A DNA stretch of 64,000 nucleotides, taken from contig OX638322.1 of the NCBI GenBank assembly GCA_951812575.1, positions 646,850-710,849 on the forward strand, written 5' to 3'. Position numbers and translations under genes: made by a program. Origin of the DNA: Candidatus Binatia bacterium. GTDB taxonomy: Bacteria; Desulfobacterota; Binatia; Bin18. Below, one piece after another: positions 1 to 7,695 of this stretch (position 1 is its first letter; each line of letters opens with the position of its first letter). A model generated the notes under the pieces. The model saw nothing but the letters and a program-made list of their open reading frames with translations. It was not told the origin of the DNA and made no database searches.

Positions 1-416
1 CAGCAGGCGATCGGAATGGCGTCCTCGCTTTGGACGGGCGCATATTTCCATTTAATGGCATGACCCGGATCCGCCAGATCAATGGCATACACGATATTGG
101 GAAAGGGGGTCACAAGATACATGGTGTCGCCAACCACCAGCGGCGCGCCTTCGTGTCCGCGCAGGACGCCAGTCGAAAATGTCCAGGCGACCTTCAGGTC
201 TTTGACATTCTGGGTGGAAATCTGGTCCAGGCTGCTATAGCGGGTGAGGGCATAGTCCCGGCCGGTCGTCGCCCACTGGCCGTGGTTTTGCTGCATATCG
301 AGCAGTTCCTGCGACGCCTGCCCAAGTTGGGAAAAAGGCGGCAAGAGTAACAGTCCGGCAACGAGCAGTATCGTCTGCCTCCCAACAGCAAGCCCTCTGA
401 GAAATCGAGTCTTCAT
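1..416 (-). CDS. PQQ-dependent alcohol dehydrogenase, XoxF-like (N-terminal part, cut by window edge)
   Basis: The frame stays open from an ATG at 416 to the left edge, so only the first ~138 residues are present. The start is preceded by a strong AGGAGG site a few bases upstream. Residues 1-35 form a signal peptide with a hydrophobic core (ILLVAGLLLLPP), so the enzyme is periplasmic. The mature part shows the N-terminal blade typical of quinoprotein methanol/ethanol dehydrogenases: a Trp-Ala-Thr-Thr-Gly-Arg-Asp stretch, YSSLDQI, NVKDLKVAWTFSTG, LRGHEGAPLVV and PFPNIVYAIDL. These blocks are closest to lanthanide-dependent XoxF proteins as I know them. The catalytic Asp/Glu residues and the metal-selecting Asp lie outside the window, so the XoxF assignment, substrate and metal remain inference; membership of the PQQ dehydrogenase family is firm. 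Confidence 0.85.
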   Translation of the reverse strand, partial: MKTRFLRGLAVGRQTILLVAGLLLLPPFSQLGQASQELLDMQQNHGQWATTGRDYALTRYSSLDQISTQNVKDLKVAWTFSTGVLRGHEGAPLVVGDTMYLVTPFPNIVYAIDLADPGHAIKWKYAPVQSEDAIPIAC

Positions 417-552
417 AATGCCCTCCTTTGCCTACTCTTCAGGAATCTGAAACGCATACGCACTCTCCGAGGCGCCCCCTCTCACGCTGCTGAAGAGCGC
501 GGTCGTGAGCCCTTCCCATCAGGAGAAAGCTACTCTGGGAAGGCCGGTCTTG

Positions 553-1269
553 TCAATCGCGATCCCTGCCGCAATCGGCCTCCGCCGTCAGGAAGAGACA
601 GGTGTAGGCCGCGCCCAGGAAGGCCGCTTCAGCCAGAATTTTGAGGCCTTCCTCAACACCGCCGAGCCATTTCCCCAGGCTGGCGCTCCCCTCCTGACTA
701 ATGCCCATGAAGAGAAACACATCGGGACGATTCACCAGGGCGTCAAGCAGCCCCATAAAGAGGAACAGGGCAAATCCGCACACCACCAGGGGGAGAACCG
801 ATCGATAAGAGACCAGTTCCGAGCGGTAGGCATACAGGACGGCCACACCGCTCAGTCCATATCCCAGCAAAATCGCGTCATCGAGTCGATCCGTCAGCGC
901 GGTCTCTGGACGCTGCAAGAGCCGGTGCACGAAACGGTCCAGGGATTCATGGATCTTGGCGACCTCATCGACTGCCAGGAAAAGGAATCCAAGGGTAATC
1001 AGCAGCCAGACAAAAGCCGGGTGACGCCACACCGCCGGGTCTAAGCTGCCACCCGTCCGACAGTAGAATACGCCGCCAGCAAGGCTGCCGGTCACGAGCA
1101 GATGCGCAAACGACAGCCATGTGATCGGATCGCCTTCACCGGTATACGCAGTAGGATTGTGATGCCAGGCAAAGCCAAGACCGAAGGCCAGCAAAACAGC
1201 CAGAAAGTCAATGTAGACCAGGGAGAGCAGGAAGGTCGTAGGGGTGCAGGGCAAGAGTATCCGATTCAC
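553..1269 (-). CDS. Hypothetical polytopic membrane protein
   Basis: About 238 residues with roughly six hydrophobic segments: an N-terminal one (FLLSLVYIDFLAVLLAF), one around FAHLLVTGSLAGGVFY, one at VWLLITLGFLFLAVDE, two in the middle and a last one near the C-terminus. The third segment runs into LAVDEVAKIHESLDR, an acidic/His patch that recurs in uncharacterised membrane proteins of this shape. I do not recognise a function. The start chosen is GTG at 1269 because it has GGAGAGGA about ten bases upstream; a further GTG at 1299 without a ribosome site would add ten residues. It lies between the PQQ dehydrogenase and a cyclase-family gene, all on the minus strand, but the gap to each is too large to claim an operon. 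Confidence 0.7.
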   Translation of the reverse strand: MNRILLPCTPTTFLLSLVYIDFLAVLLAFGLGFAWHHNPTAYTGEGDPITWLSFAHLLVTGSLAGGVFYCRTGGSLDPAVWRHPAFVWLLITLGFLFLAVDEVAKIHESLDRFVHRLLQRPETALTDRLDDAILLGYGLSGVAVLYAYRSELVSYRSVLPLVVCGFALFLFMGLLDALVNRPDVFLFMGISQEGSASLGKWLGGVEEGLKILAEAAFLGAAYTCLFLTAEADCGRDRD

Positions 1270-1309
1270 GTCGCCACTGTCCTCTCCGGGCAGCCGCACC
1301 GATGGGCTG

Positions 1310-2272
1310 TTATTTTATGGCATAGGCATTTGCCGGGGAGCCAACCCCGCCGGGTAGATTGAGCGGAATCGCAGCCAACATGAATTCATAGCTCCCGTCC
1401 TGGGCGCAGGCCTGAGCCAACTCCCCCACATCCCACAGCTCTCCAAGGGGCATGCCTTGCAGAGCAATGAGCCGACGATGCTGAAAGCCAACTGCCCGAT
1501 CGACGGGCAAGGCTTCCACCGCGACATTGTCTGCGGCAATGGCCGCGATGTGTCGATCCCAAAGCCAGGCCGCGGTCTCTTGCGAGGCGGCCAGACCCGG
1601 ACAGGCATGCGGCGCTTCGCCAACTCCCAGAGTGTCTCGCAACGCCTCCCGCCCTCTTTCATCCAAGCTTTTATACCACTCCAGCCAACCGGTTCGCAGG
1701 ATCAGGATATCGCCCGGTTCGAGTTGCACCTGTTGCGCGTACGCGACTTTTTCGAGAAAGGCCCCATCCATCTCGAACTTTTTCGTCATGTCGAGCGGCG
1801 TCTGCTGCGTTTCCAGGTAGCGTGCACCATCCAGCAACACCCCGCGCCCGACTATGCCGTGCTGGGCCCAGTGCTCAATACCGAGTGCGCCCTTTTCGTC
1901 CAGGTCGCCGTCCTGGCGGCCCCCGTAATAGCCGTACTCGCGAAAGCGGACGTGACGCAGGCTGTCCCACTGGCTTGAGCCCTGCATCGCAAAATTATCA
2001 ACATAGTCGTCACGACCGCCTCGACCAACTTCAATATGGTGTCGATAGCCTTTGCTCCGGAACCCGCCGTATAGCGTGATGGGGAAATTCAACGGCAGGC
2101 TGAGGTTGAACACCTGGCCGGTCCGAATCAGTCCTGCCGCCTGCTTGACTTTTTCCGGCGTCAGCAAATTCACCGATCCCAGTTGGTCTTCCGGCCCAAA
2201 GACCTCCCAGGCATGGCGTTCTTGCGTCTCTCCCACGTATGGCAACTCTCCAAACTTTGGCAGACTCGGCAT
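1310..2272 (-). CDS. Cyclase family protein (kynurenine formamidase-like metal hydrolase)
   Basis: 320 residues of the putative cyclase family (PF04199). Members hydrolyse amides, lactones or isatin-type rings using a metal held by a conserved His/Asp cluster. Visible landmarks are the N-terminal FGPEDQLGSVNLLTPEKV block, the metal-site region QGSSQWDSLRHVRF (equivalent to HxGTHxDxxxH of the classical proteins, with Gln and Ser replacing His and Thr), and LEPGDILILRTGWLEW. This Gln-Ser variant is usual for the long bacterial branch, whose substrates are mostly unknown. The start at 2272 is preferred over 2296 because GGGAGGAG sits directly upstream. It may work with the amidohydrolase encoded upstream; the exact substrate cannot be read from the sequence. 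Confidence 0.8.
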   Translation of the reverse strand: MPSLPKFGELPYVGETQERHAWEVFGPEDQLGSVNLLTPEKVKQAAGLIRTGQVFNLSLPLNFPITLYGGFRSKGYRHHIEVGRGGRDDYVDNFAMQGSSQWDSLRHVRFREYGYYGGRQDGDLDEKGALGIEHWAQHGIVGRGVLLDGARYLETQQTPLDMTKKFEMDGAFLEKVAYAQQVQLEPGDILILRTGWLEWYKSLDERGREALRDTLGVGEAPHACPGLAASQETAAWLWDRHIAAIAADNVAVEALPVDRAVGFQHRRLIALQGMPLGELWDVGELAQACAQDGSYEFMLAAIPLNLPGGVGSPANAYAIK

Positions 2273-2382
2273 TGTTCTCCTCCCACGAATTCTCAACCCT
2301 CTCTTCGGGTAGCTGGTGAGGACACGCTGGCACTCACACTACCTTCTCGACGTGCAGAGTGTGACCACCGAAGAATGGAGTG

Positions 2383-2718
2383 TCAGCGCTGCTCGGGCAA
2401 CAGCTCCAGCACGGCAAGCGTCAGCTCTGGGCCGGCCTGCTCGGCAAAGAAGTAGTCATCGACCACACTGGCCATAGGGCCGAGTTCAAGGTTGACGCTA
2501 ACCTCATTCTCACTCGGATACCAGCGCAGGCGAAAGCCGATGGCTTCGGGCGGCACGCGATGCGTCGTTTGCTGGCCGCCGGGACCGTCGTAAAAATAGT
2601 CGCCTTCTTCCCCTTCTCGACTGACCAGCCACGCGCCCAGCCAGCGCCTCCGGTCTGCGGGCGCTTTCTCGGTCTCCCCCCAGTCCAGGCGCAACGTCTC
2701 GGGTCGTCCGGCGCTCAT
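2383..2718 (-). CDS. Small hypothetical protein coupled to amidohydrolase
   Basis: 111 residues, soluble, rich in Trp and acidic residues (RLDWGETEKAPADRRRWLGAWLVSREGEEGD at the start). No family recognised. Its ATG overlaps the stop codon of the upstream amidohydrolase in an ATGA arrangement, so translation is probably coupled and the gene is very likely real. It may be an accessory or subunit for the hydrolase; that is inference from position only. Confidence 0.65.
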   Translation of the reverse strand: MSAGRPETLRLDWGETEKAPADRRRWLGAWLVSREGEEGDYFYDGPGGQQTTHRVPPEAIGFRLRWYPSENEVSVNLELGPMASVVDDYFFAEQAGPELTLAVLELLPEQR

Positions 2719-3845
2719 ACCCGGCTCTCCTCAGCGTCGGGCTGAACCGCCGGCAGCTCAAAGCCGTACAGTTGGGCCGCGTTGAGCCCCAGGACCTGAC
2801 GCCGTTCAGACTCAGTGAGATCGCTCATGGTCCGGTCGATAGCTTCCTGCGAACGCGGCCAGGTGCCTTCGTGATGCGGATAATCATCCCCCCATAGGAG
2901 CCGATCGATACCGATCCATTTGCGCGTCTCCAGGCCAACCGGGTCGTCCTGAAAGGTCGCATAGCCTTGACGGCGAAAATATTCACTCGGCGGCATCGGC
3001 AGCTTGGGCGCAATCCAGAAGTGGTGTTTGTGAAAGCCCTCGTCCATAACCCAGAGTGTCCAGGCCAGCCAGCCTATCCCAGCTTCGACGGTCACAAACT
3101 TGAGCTCGGGAAAACGCTCCAGCACCCCGGACGCGCATAGATGGACAACGGGATCAATCGCCGTCGATAAGGCGTGAACAACATAGTTAATAATCGCACC
3201 ACCATTGCCAGAGGCGGTCCGCGGGTCTTTGCCCGTTCCCACGTGGAAACTCATGGGCATGCCGGTTTCTTGAATGGCCGCCCACAGCGGATCGTACAGC
3301 GTGAGATTATAGGGCTGGTCCGGGACAGTGACGGGCAGGAAAACGGTTTTATAACCTAACCTGGCGACGCGCTGAACTTCCTGCACAGCGGCGTCAACAT
3401 CTTGCGGGGCAATGGCGGCGGTGGGGAGAGAGTGGTTTTGGGTCGGGCTGAACACTTCGATAGCCCAGTCATTCCACACCCGACACATGGCGGTTTGCAT
3501 GGCGGGGTCGGACGAGGTCCACATCAGCAGCCCGCGATTGGGGTAAATGACTTCGGCGTTAATCCCGTCCCGGGCCAAATCCTGCTGACGCCGCTCAAGG
3601 TCAAAACTCCCGCCTTTGGCCCGCTCCAAATCTTCACCGCTCAGGGTGAAGTCCCGGATACGCTTTTTTTCCTGACCCTCAACGACCAGCCACTTCCGCC
3701 CGTTGGCATCGAGCGTCAAACGCGGAATCCGGTGGCGAAATTTGGCCTCAATCCGCTTCTCCCAGAGGTCGGGTGGCTCCAGCACATGGCAGTCTGCGGA
3801 AACGACAAAATAGTCCTGCATGGGAATCGCGGCTAGTGTGGACAT
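2715..3845 (-). CDS. Amidohydrolase family protein (TIM-barrel, PF04909)
   Basis: 376 residues. The N-terminal SADCHVLEPPDLW carries the D-x-H metal motif of the amidohydrolase-2 branch, which includes ACMSD-like decarboxylases and hydrolases. Further conserved blocks are IYPNRGLLMW, MSFHVGTG (metal His), VEAGIGWLAW and LLWGDDYPHHEGTWP near the C-terminus, where the Asp binds the metal. All metal ligands appear present, so it should be active as a metal-dependent hydrolase or decarboxylase of a cyclic or aromatic acid. A GGGGGAGGG site precedes the ATG at 3845. It is the first gene of a two-gene unit with the small protein overlapping its stop. The substrate is unknown. Confidence 0.85.
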   Translation of the reverse strand: MSTLAAIPMQDYFVVSADCHVLEPPDLWEKRIEAKFRHRIPRLTLDANGRKWLVVEGQEKKRIRDFTLSGEDLERAKGGSFDLERRQQDLARDGINAEVIYPNRGLLMWTSSDPAMQTAMCRVWNDWAIEVFSPTQNHSLPTAAIAPQDVDAAVQEVQRVARLGYKTVFLPVTVPDQPYNLTLYDPLWAAIQETGMPMSFHVGTGKDPRTASGNGGAIINYVVHALSTAIDPVVHLCASGVLERFPELKFVTVEAGIGWLAWTLWVMDEGFHKHHFWIAPKLPMPPSEYFRRQGYATFQDDPVGLETRKWIGIDRLLWGDDYPHHEGTWPRSQEAIDRTMSDLTESERRQVLGLNAAQLYGFELPAVQPDAEESRV

Positions 3846-4146
3846 CGGACCCTCCCCCGGCTATAAGTAATGGGTCTGAGACGCTTCCACCCTTTAGGCA
3901 AGTTCTCCCCGAGCGTCAAGTATGCTCAGGGCTGCCGCCAGCAGGTATTAGCCAGGTGCAGCAGGAACACTCAGGGGCCTGGGCAACAAAGAGGCTATTG
4001 CCAGGTAGGGAGCTTTTCTCTATACAGTCAGGACTTTATAAAAAGAGCGTAGAACGAATTTCATACCGCATCCCCAGAGCGTCCTTTCCTGTTCGCGAGA
4101 CGAAGAGTTGAGGTGGGGGAGGGAAACACAGGAAAGGTAGCACACA
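3846..4146. other. Divergent intergenic region
   Basis: About 300 bases between the divergently oriented amidohydrolase and membrane hydroxylase genes. Open frames crossing it have no ribosome sites and look like chance readings. It should hold promoters for both directions, but I see no convincing -35/-10 pair and no repeat or RNA structure I can name. An AGGAAAGGTAG stretch at its right end is the likely ribosome site for the TTG start at 4147. Confidence 0.5.
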
Positions 4147-4746
4147 TTGACGCTTGAACTGATTCTCTGGGGACTCGCAAAAGGCACAATCGGCTTTATT
4201 GGACTCGTTCTGTATTCCAGCTTTTTTGAATGGGCACTGCACAAGTATTTGATGCACACCCTGACCTTACCCTACTCATTCCGGGCTCACGCCCTCGTCC
4301 ACCATGGACTCTTCCGGGCTGACACTACCTACCATATCCAGCCTGGGGTTGATCCCAAAAAAGTCACCTTTGCGTGGTGGAATGCGCCGCTGCTCATCGG
4401 GCTGCATCTGCCCCTCCTCCTCGGCCTTGGCTGGGCGTTTGGCTGGTCCGTCTGTGTTGGAGGGCTCCTGGCCTTGGCCCTCGATTACGCCCTGTACGAA
4501 TACATTCACTATTGTATGCACGTTCCACGCAACCGCTGGATTGAGCGCACCCAGGCGTTTCGATTCGTGCATACCCATCACTATATTCATCATCGTTATC
4601 CCTACCAGAATCTCAACGTGGTGAACGTCGTGGCAGACTGGGTCTTTGGCACCATGCTGGCGGCTAAGGATGTGGACCTGAGCGCCGACCCCATCGTCAA
4701 TCCTCAGGCTGAGCAGGAGCTGGCAACGCCCCTTGCTGCCTTCTAG
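4147..4746 (+). CDS. Membrane fatty acid/sterol hydroxylase family protein (di-iron)
   Basis: 199 residues of the fatty acid hydroxylase superfamily (PF04116). It has the full histidine cluster that binds two irons at the membrane surface: EWALHKYLMH (res ~28-37), HALVHH (~48-53), EYIHYCMH (~118-125) and HTHHYIHH (~142-149). About four membrane segments separate them. Family members hydroxylate or desaturate sterols, carotenoids, fatty acids or ceramides. Start is TTG at 4147, set by AGGAAAGG about eight bases upstream. Since the ceramide genes begin only ~1.8 kb away, a sphingolipid hydroxylase role is possible, but the gene is not in that operon and the substrate is open. Confidence 0.85.
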   Translation: MTLELILWGLAKGTIGFIGLVLYSSFFEWALHKYLMHTLTLPYSFRAHALVHHGLFRADTTYHIQPGVDPKKVTFAWWNAPLLIGLHLPLLLGLGWAFGWSVCVGGLLALALDYALYEYIHYCMHVPRNRWIERTQAFRFVHTHHYIHHRYPYQNLNVVNVVADWVFGTMLAAKDVDLSADPIVNPQAEQELATPLAAF

Positions 4747-4818
4747 CACGGTTCTCCGTTCCGAGGCATAAGCGCAGGCTCCCTGCCCCGGCATCCGTGT
4801 TCACCAGGATGGTGAGCC

Positions 4819-5412
4819 CTAGCGCACGGCCTTCTCTCGGTATGATCCCAGCGCACTCCCCGCCCCCTTCTTGAGTGTCCGCTGTGCGGGCGGAGTGGGT
4901 CGGAGAACGGCCGGCCATTTATCGGGTTGTGGTTCCGGTCCCTCTTGGGCCGTTGCGGCGGGCGCGGTGTCGCCAAAGACCGGCGTGCGGCGGATGTCGA
5001 TGCCCGGCACGTTATAGCTGAACTCAACCGGAATCCCGTTCGGATCAAACGCATAGATCGAATGGATAAAGCCGTGATCTACCGGACCTGAGACCTCGTA
5101 GTCGGCGGCCACCAGTTTGTCTCGGAGTTCCCATAACTCATCGGCAGACTCAACCCCAAACGCGACATGGTCAAAGGCAATCGGCCCACGGAAGGCGACA
5201 CCATGCCGTTTTTGCGGTACGGGCTCCGCGCCGTCCCATTCAAAAAAGGCCACCGTATCGGTCTCGGACAGCTCAAAGAAATAATGCCGAAAGCCCTGCG
5301 CGCCAATCGTGGCGACCAGGCGCATGCCGAGCAGGTCACGCCAGAAACGGACCGTCTTATCCATATCGCCAGTAACAAACGCCAAGTGATTCACGCCGGT
5401 AAATCGGACCAT
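4819..5412 (-). CDS. VOC family protein (glyoxalase/dioxygenase fold)
   Basis: 197 residues. The N-terminal ~140 residues form a vicinal-oxygen-chelate module: FTGVNHLAFVTGDMDKTVRFWRDLLGM, then FDHVAFGVESADELWELRDKL, then YAFDPNGIPVEFS. The metal ligands His9, the His of DHVAF and the Glu of VEFS are all present. Such proteins include glyoxalases, extradiol dioxygenases and bleomycin-resistance proteins; the specific reaction cannot be told. The last ~55 residues are low-complexity, rich in Pro, Ala and Gln, and look like a disordered tail not part of the fold. An AGGAGGC-type site lies just upstream of the ATG. Confidence 0.8.
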   Translation of the reverse strand: MVRFTGVNHLAFVTGDMDKTVRFWRDLLGMRLVATIGAQGFRHYFFELSETDTVAFFEWDGAEPVPQKRHGVAFRGPIAFDHVAFGVESADELWELRDKLVAADYEVSGPVDHGFIHSIYAFDPNGIPVEFSYNVPGIDIRRTPVFGDTAPAATAQEGPEPQPDKWPAVLRPTPPAQRTLKKGAGSALGSYREKAVR

Positions 5413-5469
5413 CGCAGCCTCCTTATTGATAACGACTCCTGCGCCTCATTATCCCTGAATCATATGCGG

Positions 5470-5730
5470 TCATGAAGCGGCGCTCTCTTTGTCCATATAG
5501 GCCCTGGCGGAAGAATAGGACGAAACACTATACGGGACAAGGAAGGTCAGGGCGGTCTTGAAACCCAACCGGGCGGAGAAGTCGAGATTCAAGAGCAGGT
5601 CGTATTGATTAATCACGGTCAGGATGGGCCCCACGATGCCGGCCACCTTCAGAGCGCGCCACACCGTCTCCCGTCGAAACCAATGATACAGGAAGCGCCT
5701 GCTTCCACCGAACTGATTGCCTGTTGCCAC
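5470..5730 (-). CDS. nrtS: NrtS-like nitrate/nitrite transporter
   Basis: 86 residues with two hydrophobic helices. The pattern VWRALKVAGIVGPILTVINQYD followed by a short loop and LTFLVPYSVSSYSSARA matches the small NrtS family first described in cyanobacteria, where two tiny subunits form a nitrate/nitrite transporter. The VPYxVSxYSS end is the most diagnostic part. Start is GTG at 5730 with GGAG about seven bases upstream. No second nrtS copy or nitrate-assimilation gene is next to it, so it may act as a homomer, as single-gene members in some bacteria appear to do. Confidence 0.75.
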   Translation of the reverse strand: MATGNQFGGSRRFLYHWFRRETVWRALKVAGIVGPILTVINQYDLLLNLDFSARLGFKTALTFLVPYSVSSYSSARAYMDKESAAS

Positions 5731-5871
5731 GTGTACTCCGCTGTCTGGCTGGCAGTCTAGGGGGACCTAGGTCGTCTGGCAAGCGTGCTTTTGACGAACC
5801 CCGTCACCCCATCTTTCTGCGGGGGCGTCTTTACTTTATAAACCAGAACATTGCCAAGAATGGAGGACGAT

Positions 5872-6453
5872 ATGACGTGGGTGACAACATTTGCCGAAGA
5901 CGAGGCAACCGGCCGGCTGGCCGAGGTGTACGAAGGGGTCCTCAAACATCCGCTGAGCGGCGGGCGAGTGGCCAATGTCATCGCCTGTATGGGTCTGCGC
6001 CCAGAGGCGTTACGCGGGGTGTGGCAGATGAATATGGGTATCACGTTTGGTGCCTCAACCCTGGGACGTACGCGCGAAGAAATGATTGCCACCTCGGTTT
6101 CCGCCCTCAACCGCTGCCACTATTGACGCTCTTCCCACGCAGAGTTGCTGCGTATGGAATCGGGCGATCACAGCTTGGTTCGGCACCTGAAGACCGACCC
6201 GGACAAGGCCCCGCTCGGGGCGCAAGATCGAGCCATGATCGATTTTGCGCTCAAACTGACCAGAGCCCCAGCAACGGTGAAACGGGAAGACCTCGAGTTC
6301 TTACAGCAGTACGGTTTTAGTGAGGAGAATGTCGTCGATATTGTCCTCATCACCTGCGTGTTCAACTTTATGAATCGACTCGCGGACGGCTTGGGTGTCG
6401 AACTCGACCCACAGATGCAGCACCTGCTGGATGCCAATGCTGATAAAGAGTAA
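5872..6453 (+). CDS. AhpD-like peroxidase-related selenoprotein (in-frame TGA = Sec85)
   Basis: Reading through the in-frame TGA at 6124-6126 gives one continuous protein of 193 residues, the normal size for the carboxymuconolactone-decarboxylase/AhpD peroxidase-related family. The TGA falls exactly where the second Cys of the redox motif belongs: Cys82-His-Tyr-Sec85-Arg-Ser-Ser-His89, matching the C-x2-C-x3-H of AhpD (Cys130, Cys133, His137). Sequence on both sides fits the family (TREEMIATSVSALNRCHY before; SSHAELLR, DFALKLTRAP and VFNFMNRLADGLGVELD after). A bacterial SECIS-like hairpin follows the TGA. Start ATG 5872 is set by GGAGG five bases upstream. Expected role: thiol/selenol peroxidase or alkylhydroperoxide reduction. 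No selA/B/C/D genes lie in the window. A simple nonsense mutation is unlikely given the hairpin and conserved frame. Confidence 0.85.
6132..6159 (+). promoter_or_regulatory. Putative bacterial SECIS element
   Basis: Directly after the TGA at 6124-6126. Upper stem 6137-6142 (ACGCAG) pairs perfectly with 6148-6153 (CTGCGT) around a five-base loop AGTTG. A lower stem TTCC (6132-6135) pairs with GGAA (6156-6159) across a small internal loop. The apical loop has G at its second position followed by U (6144-6145), and 17 bases lie between the TGA and this G. Both features match the bSECIS consensus recognised by SelB. Confidence 0.75.
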
Positions 6454-6499
6454 GCCGCGGCCTGAGCCGGACCGCTGCTCGGGCACCCCTCTCTCAGCT

Positions 6500-7627
6500 C
6501 TACAAGGTTTTCTCGAATACCCGGTAGGTCTTGTATACCTGAGCGCCCATGCGTTCGAGACCACGCCGCATGGCCCAGTTCTCTTCAAGAATCCACGAAC
6601 ATTCAACCAGACGATAACCGTAGGCTGGGACGTCTTGCCAGAGTTTGAGATACAGCATGGCGTCAAGCCCACGCACCCGCACGTCTGGGTTGGTGCCGAG
6701 CAAGAGAATCCGCAGGGCATCAATCCGGCGTCGATACCACAGAAACTTGAGGAAGCCCAACGGGAATAATCTGCCGTTCATGTGACGCAGAGCCTGATTA
6801 TAGTCCGGCAGGGCAAGAGCAAAACCGACGGGCCGATTATCCAATTCCGCAATGAGACACAGCGTCGGATCAGCAACGAGGCGAAGCGTATGCGCAAGCA
6901 GATCCACCTCTGCGGCAGTCATCGGCACAAAACCCCAGTTGTGTTCCCAAGCCTTATGGTAGATAGCGTGCAACAGGCGGACTTCCTCTTCGAACCGCCG
7001 GACATCGATTGACCGAATCGTGATGGCCTGTTTCTTCTGTAGGCGCTGTACTCCACGCACGAGCCGCTCGGGGATAGTCGCATCTGCACGCAGATCAATG
7101 AGATAGGCCAACAGGTCCTTGGCCCTGGCATAGCCCGCGCTTCGGAGCAGCCGGGCATAGTAGGGGCGATGGTGGGGCATCATCACCATGGGAGCCGTCT
7201 GGAAACCCTCGACCAACAGTCCACATTCCTCGTTGGTCGAGAAGCTCAGCGGTCCCCGAATGCTCCGCACTCCGCGCCGACCGACCCACTCTTCCGCGGC
7301 GGCCAATAAGGCCTGGGCAACCTCCTGGTCGTCAGTACTCTCAAAAAAACCGAAGAAGCCGACCGACTCCTTGTGAAATTGGATATGCCGATGATTGACA
7401 ATGGCCGCAATCCGTCCCACGACTCGCCCATTCAGGCGGGCAAGAAAATACTGGACATCGGCGTGTTTGTGGAAAGGATGCTTTTTTGGAGAGAGGAGTT
7501 TTTTCAGCTCAAAAAGCAGCGGCGGGACCCAAGCCGGGTCAGCGCGATACAGTTGCCACGGCAGTTGAGTGAAATGACGCAAGTCCCGCCGGTTACGGAC
7601 CGGGGTTATCCATACGTCTCTGGACAT
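6500..7627 (-). CDS. YghO-like acyltransferase, probable bacterial ceramide synthase (bCerS)
   Basis: 375 residues of the YghO/GNAT-fold family. Landmarks are LPWQLYRADPAWVPPLLFELKKLL at the N-terminus, RGPLSFSTNEECGLLVEGF in the middle, and a C-terminal GNAT-like half with AELDNRPVGFALALPDYNQAL and LVECSWILEENWAMRRGLERMGAQVYKTYRVFEK. In Caulobacter a homologue of this type performs N-acylation of the sphingoid base. Here it is the last gene of a minus-strand run CerR-SPT-this gene, which is the reason for the functional call: it should transfer an acyl group onto 3-ketosphinganine in the cytoplasm or at the inner membrane. Without the neighbours only the acyltransferase fold could be claimed. 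Confidence 0.75.
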   Translation of the reverse strand: MSRDVWITPVRNRRDLRHFTQLPWQLYRADPAWVPPLLFELKKLLSPKKHPFHKHADVQYFLARLNGRVVGRIAAIVNHRHIQFHKESVGFFGFFESTDDQEVAQALLAAAEEWVGRRGVRSIRGPLSFSTNEECGLLVEGFQTAPMVMMPHHRPYYARLLRSAGYARAKDLLAYLIDLRADATIPERLVRGVQRLQKKQAITIRSIDVRRFEEEVRLLHAIYHKAWEHNWGFVPMTAAEVDLLAHTLRLVADPTLCLIAELDNRPVGFALALPDYNQALRHMNGRLFPLGFLKFLWYRRRIDALRILLLGTNPDVRVRGLDAMLYLKLWQDVPAYGYRLVECSWILEENWAMRRGLERMGAQVYKTYRVFEKTL

Positions 7628-7695
7628 CTATAGCGTGGTACAGCTGGGTCTGCTCGGCACTCACTAAAATATTACCCGGTACAGAGAAAGCGCTC

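Noticed and set aside
505..1044. A 179-codon plus-strand frame
   Set aside because: Antisense to the membrane protein gene at 553-1269 and hydrophilic low-complexity, typical of a shadow.
3773..4111. A 112-codon plus-strand frame in the divergent intergenic region
   Set aside because: Begins inside the opposite amidohydrolase gene, has no ribosome site or domain.
5851..6453. Two separate short genes, or a pseudogene with a nonsense mutation, in the AhpD-like region
   Set aside because: The frame is preserved across the TGA, the TGA replaces exactly the motif Cys, and a SECIS-like hairpin with correct spacing follows, so a selenoprotein explains it better.
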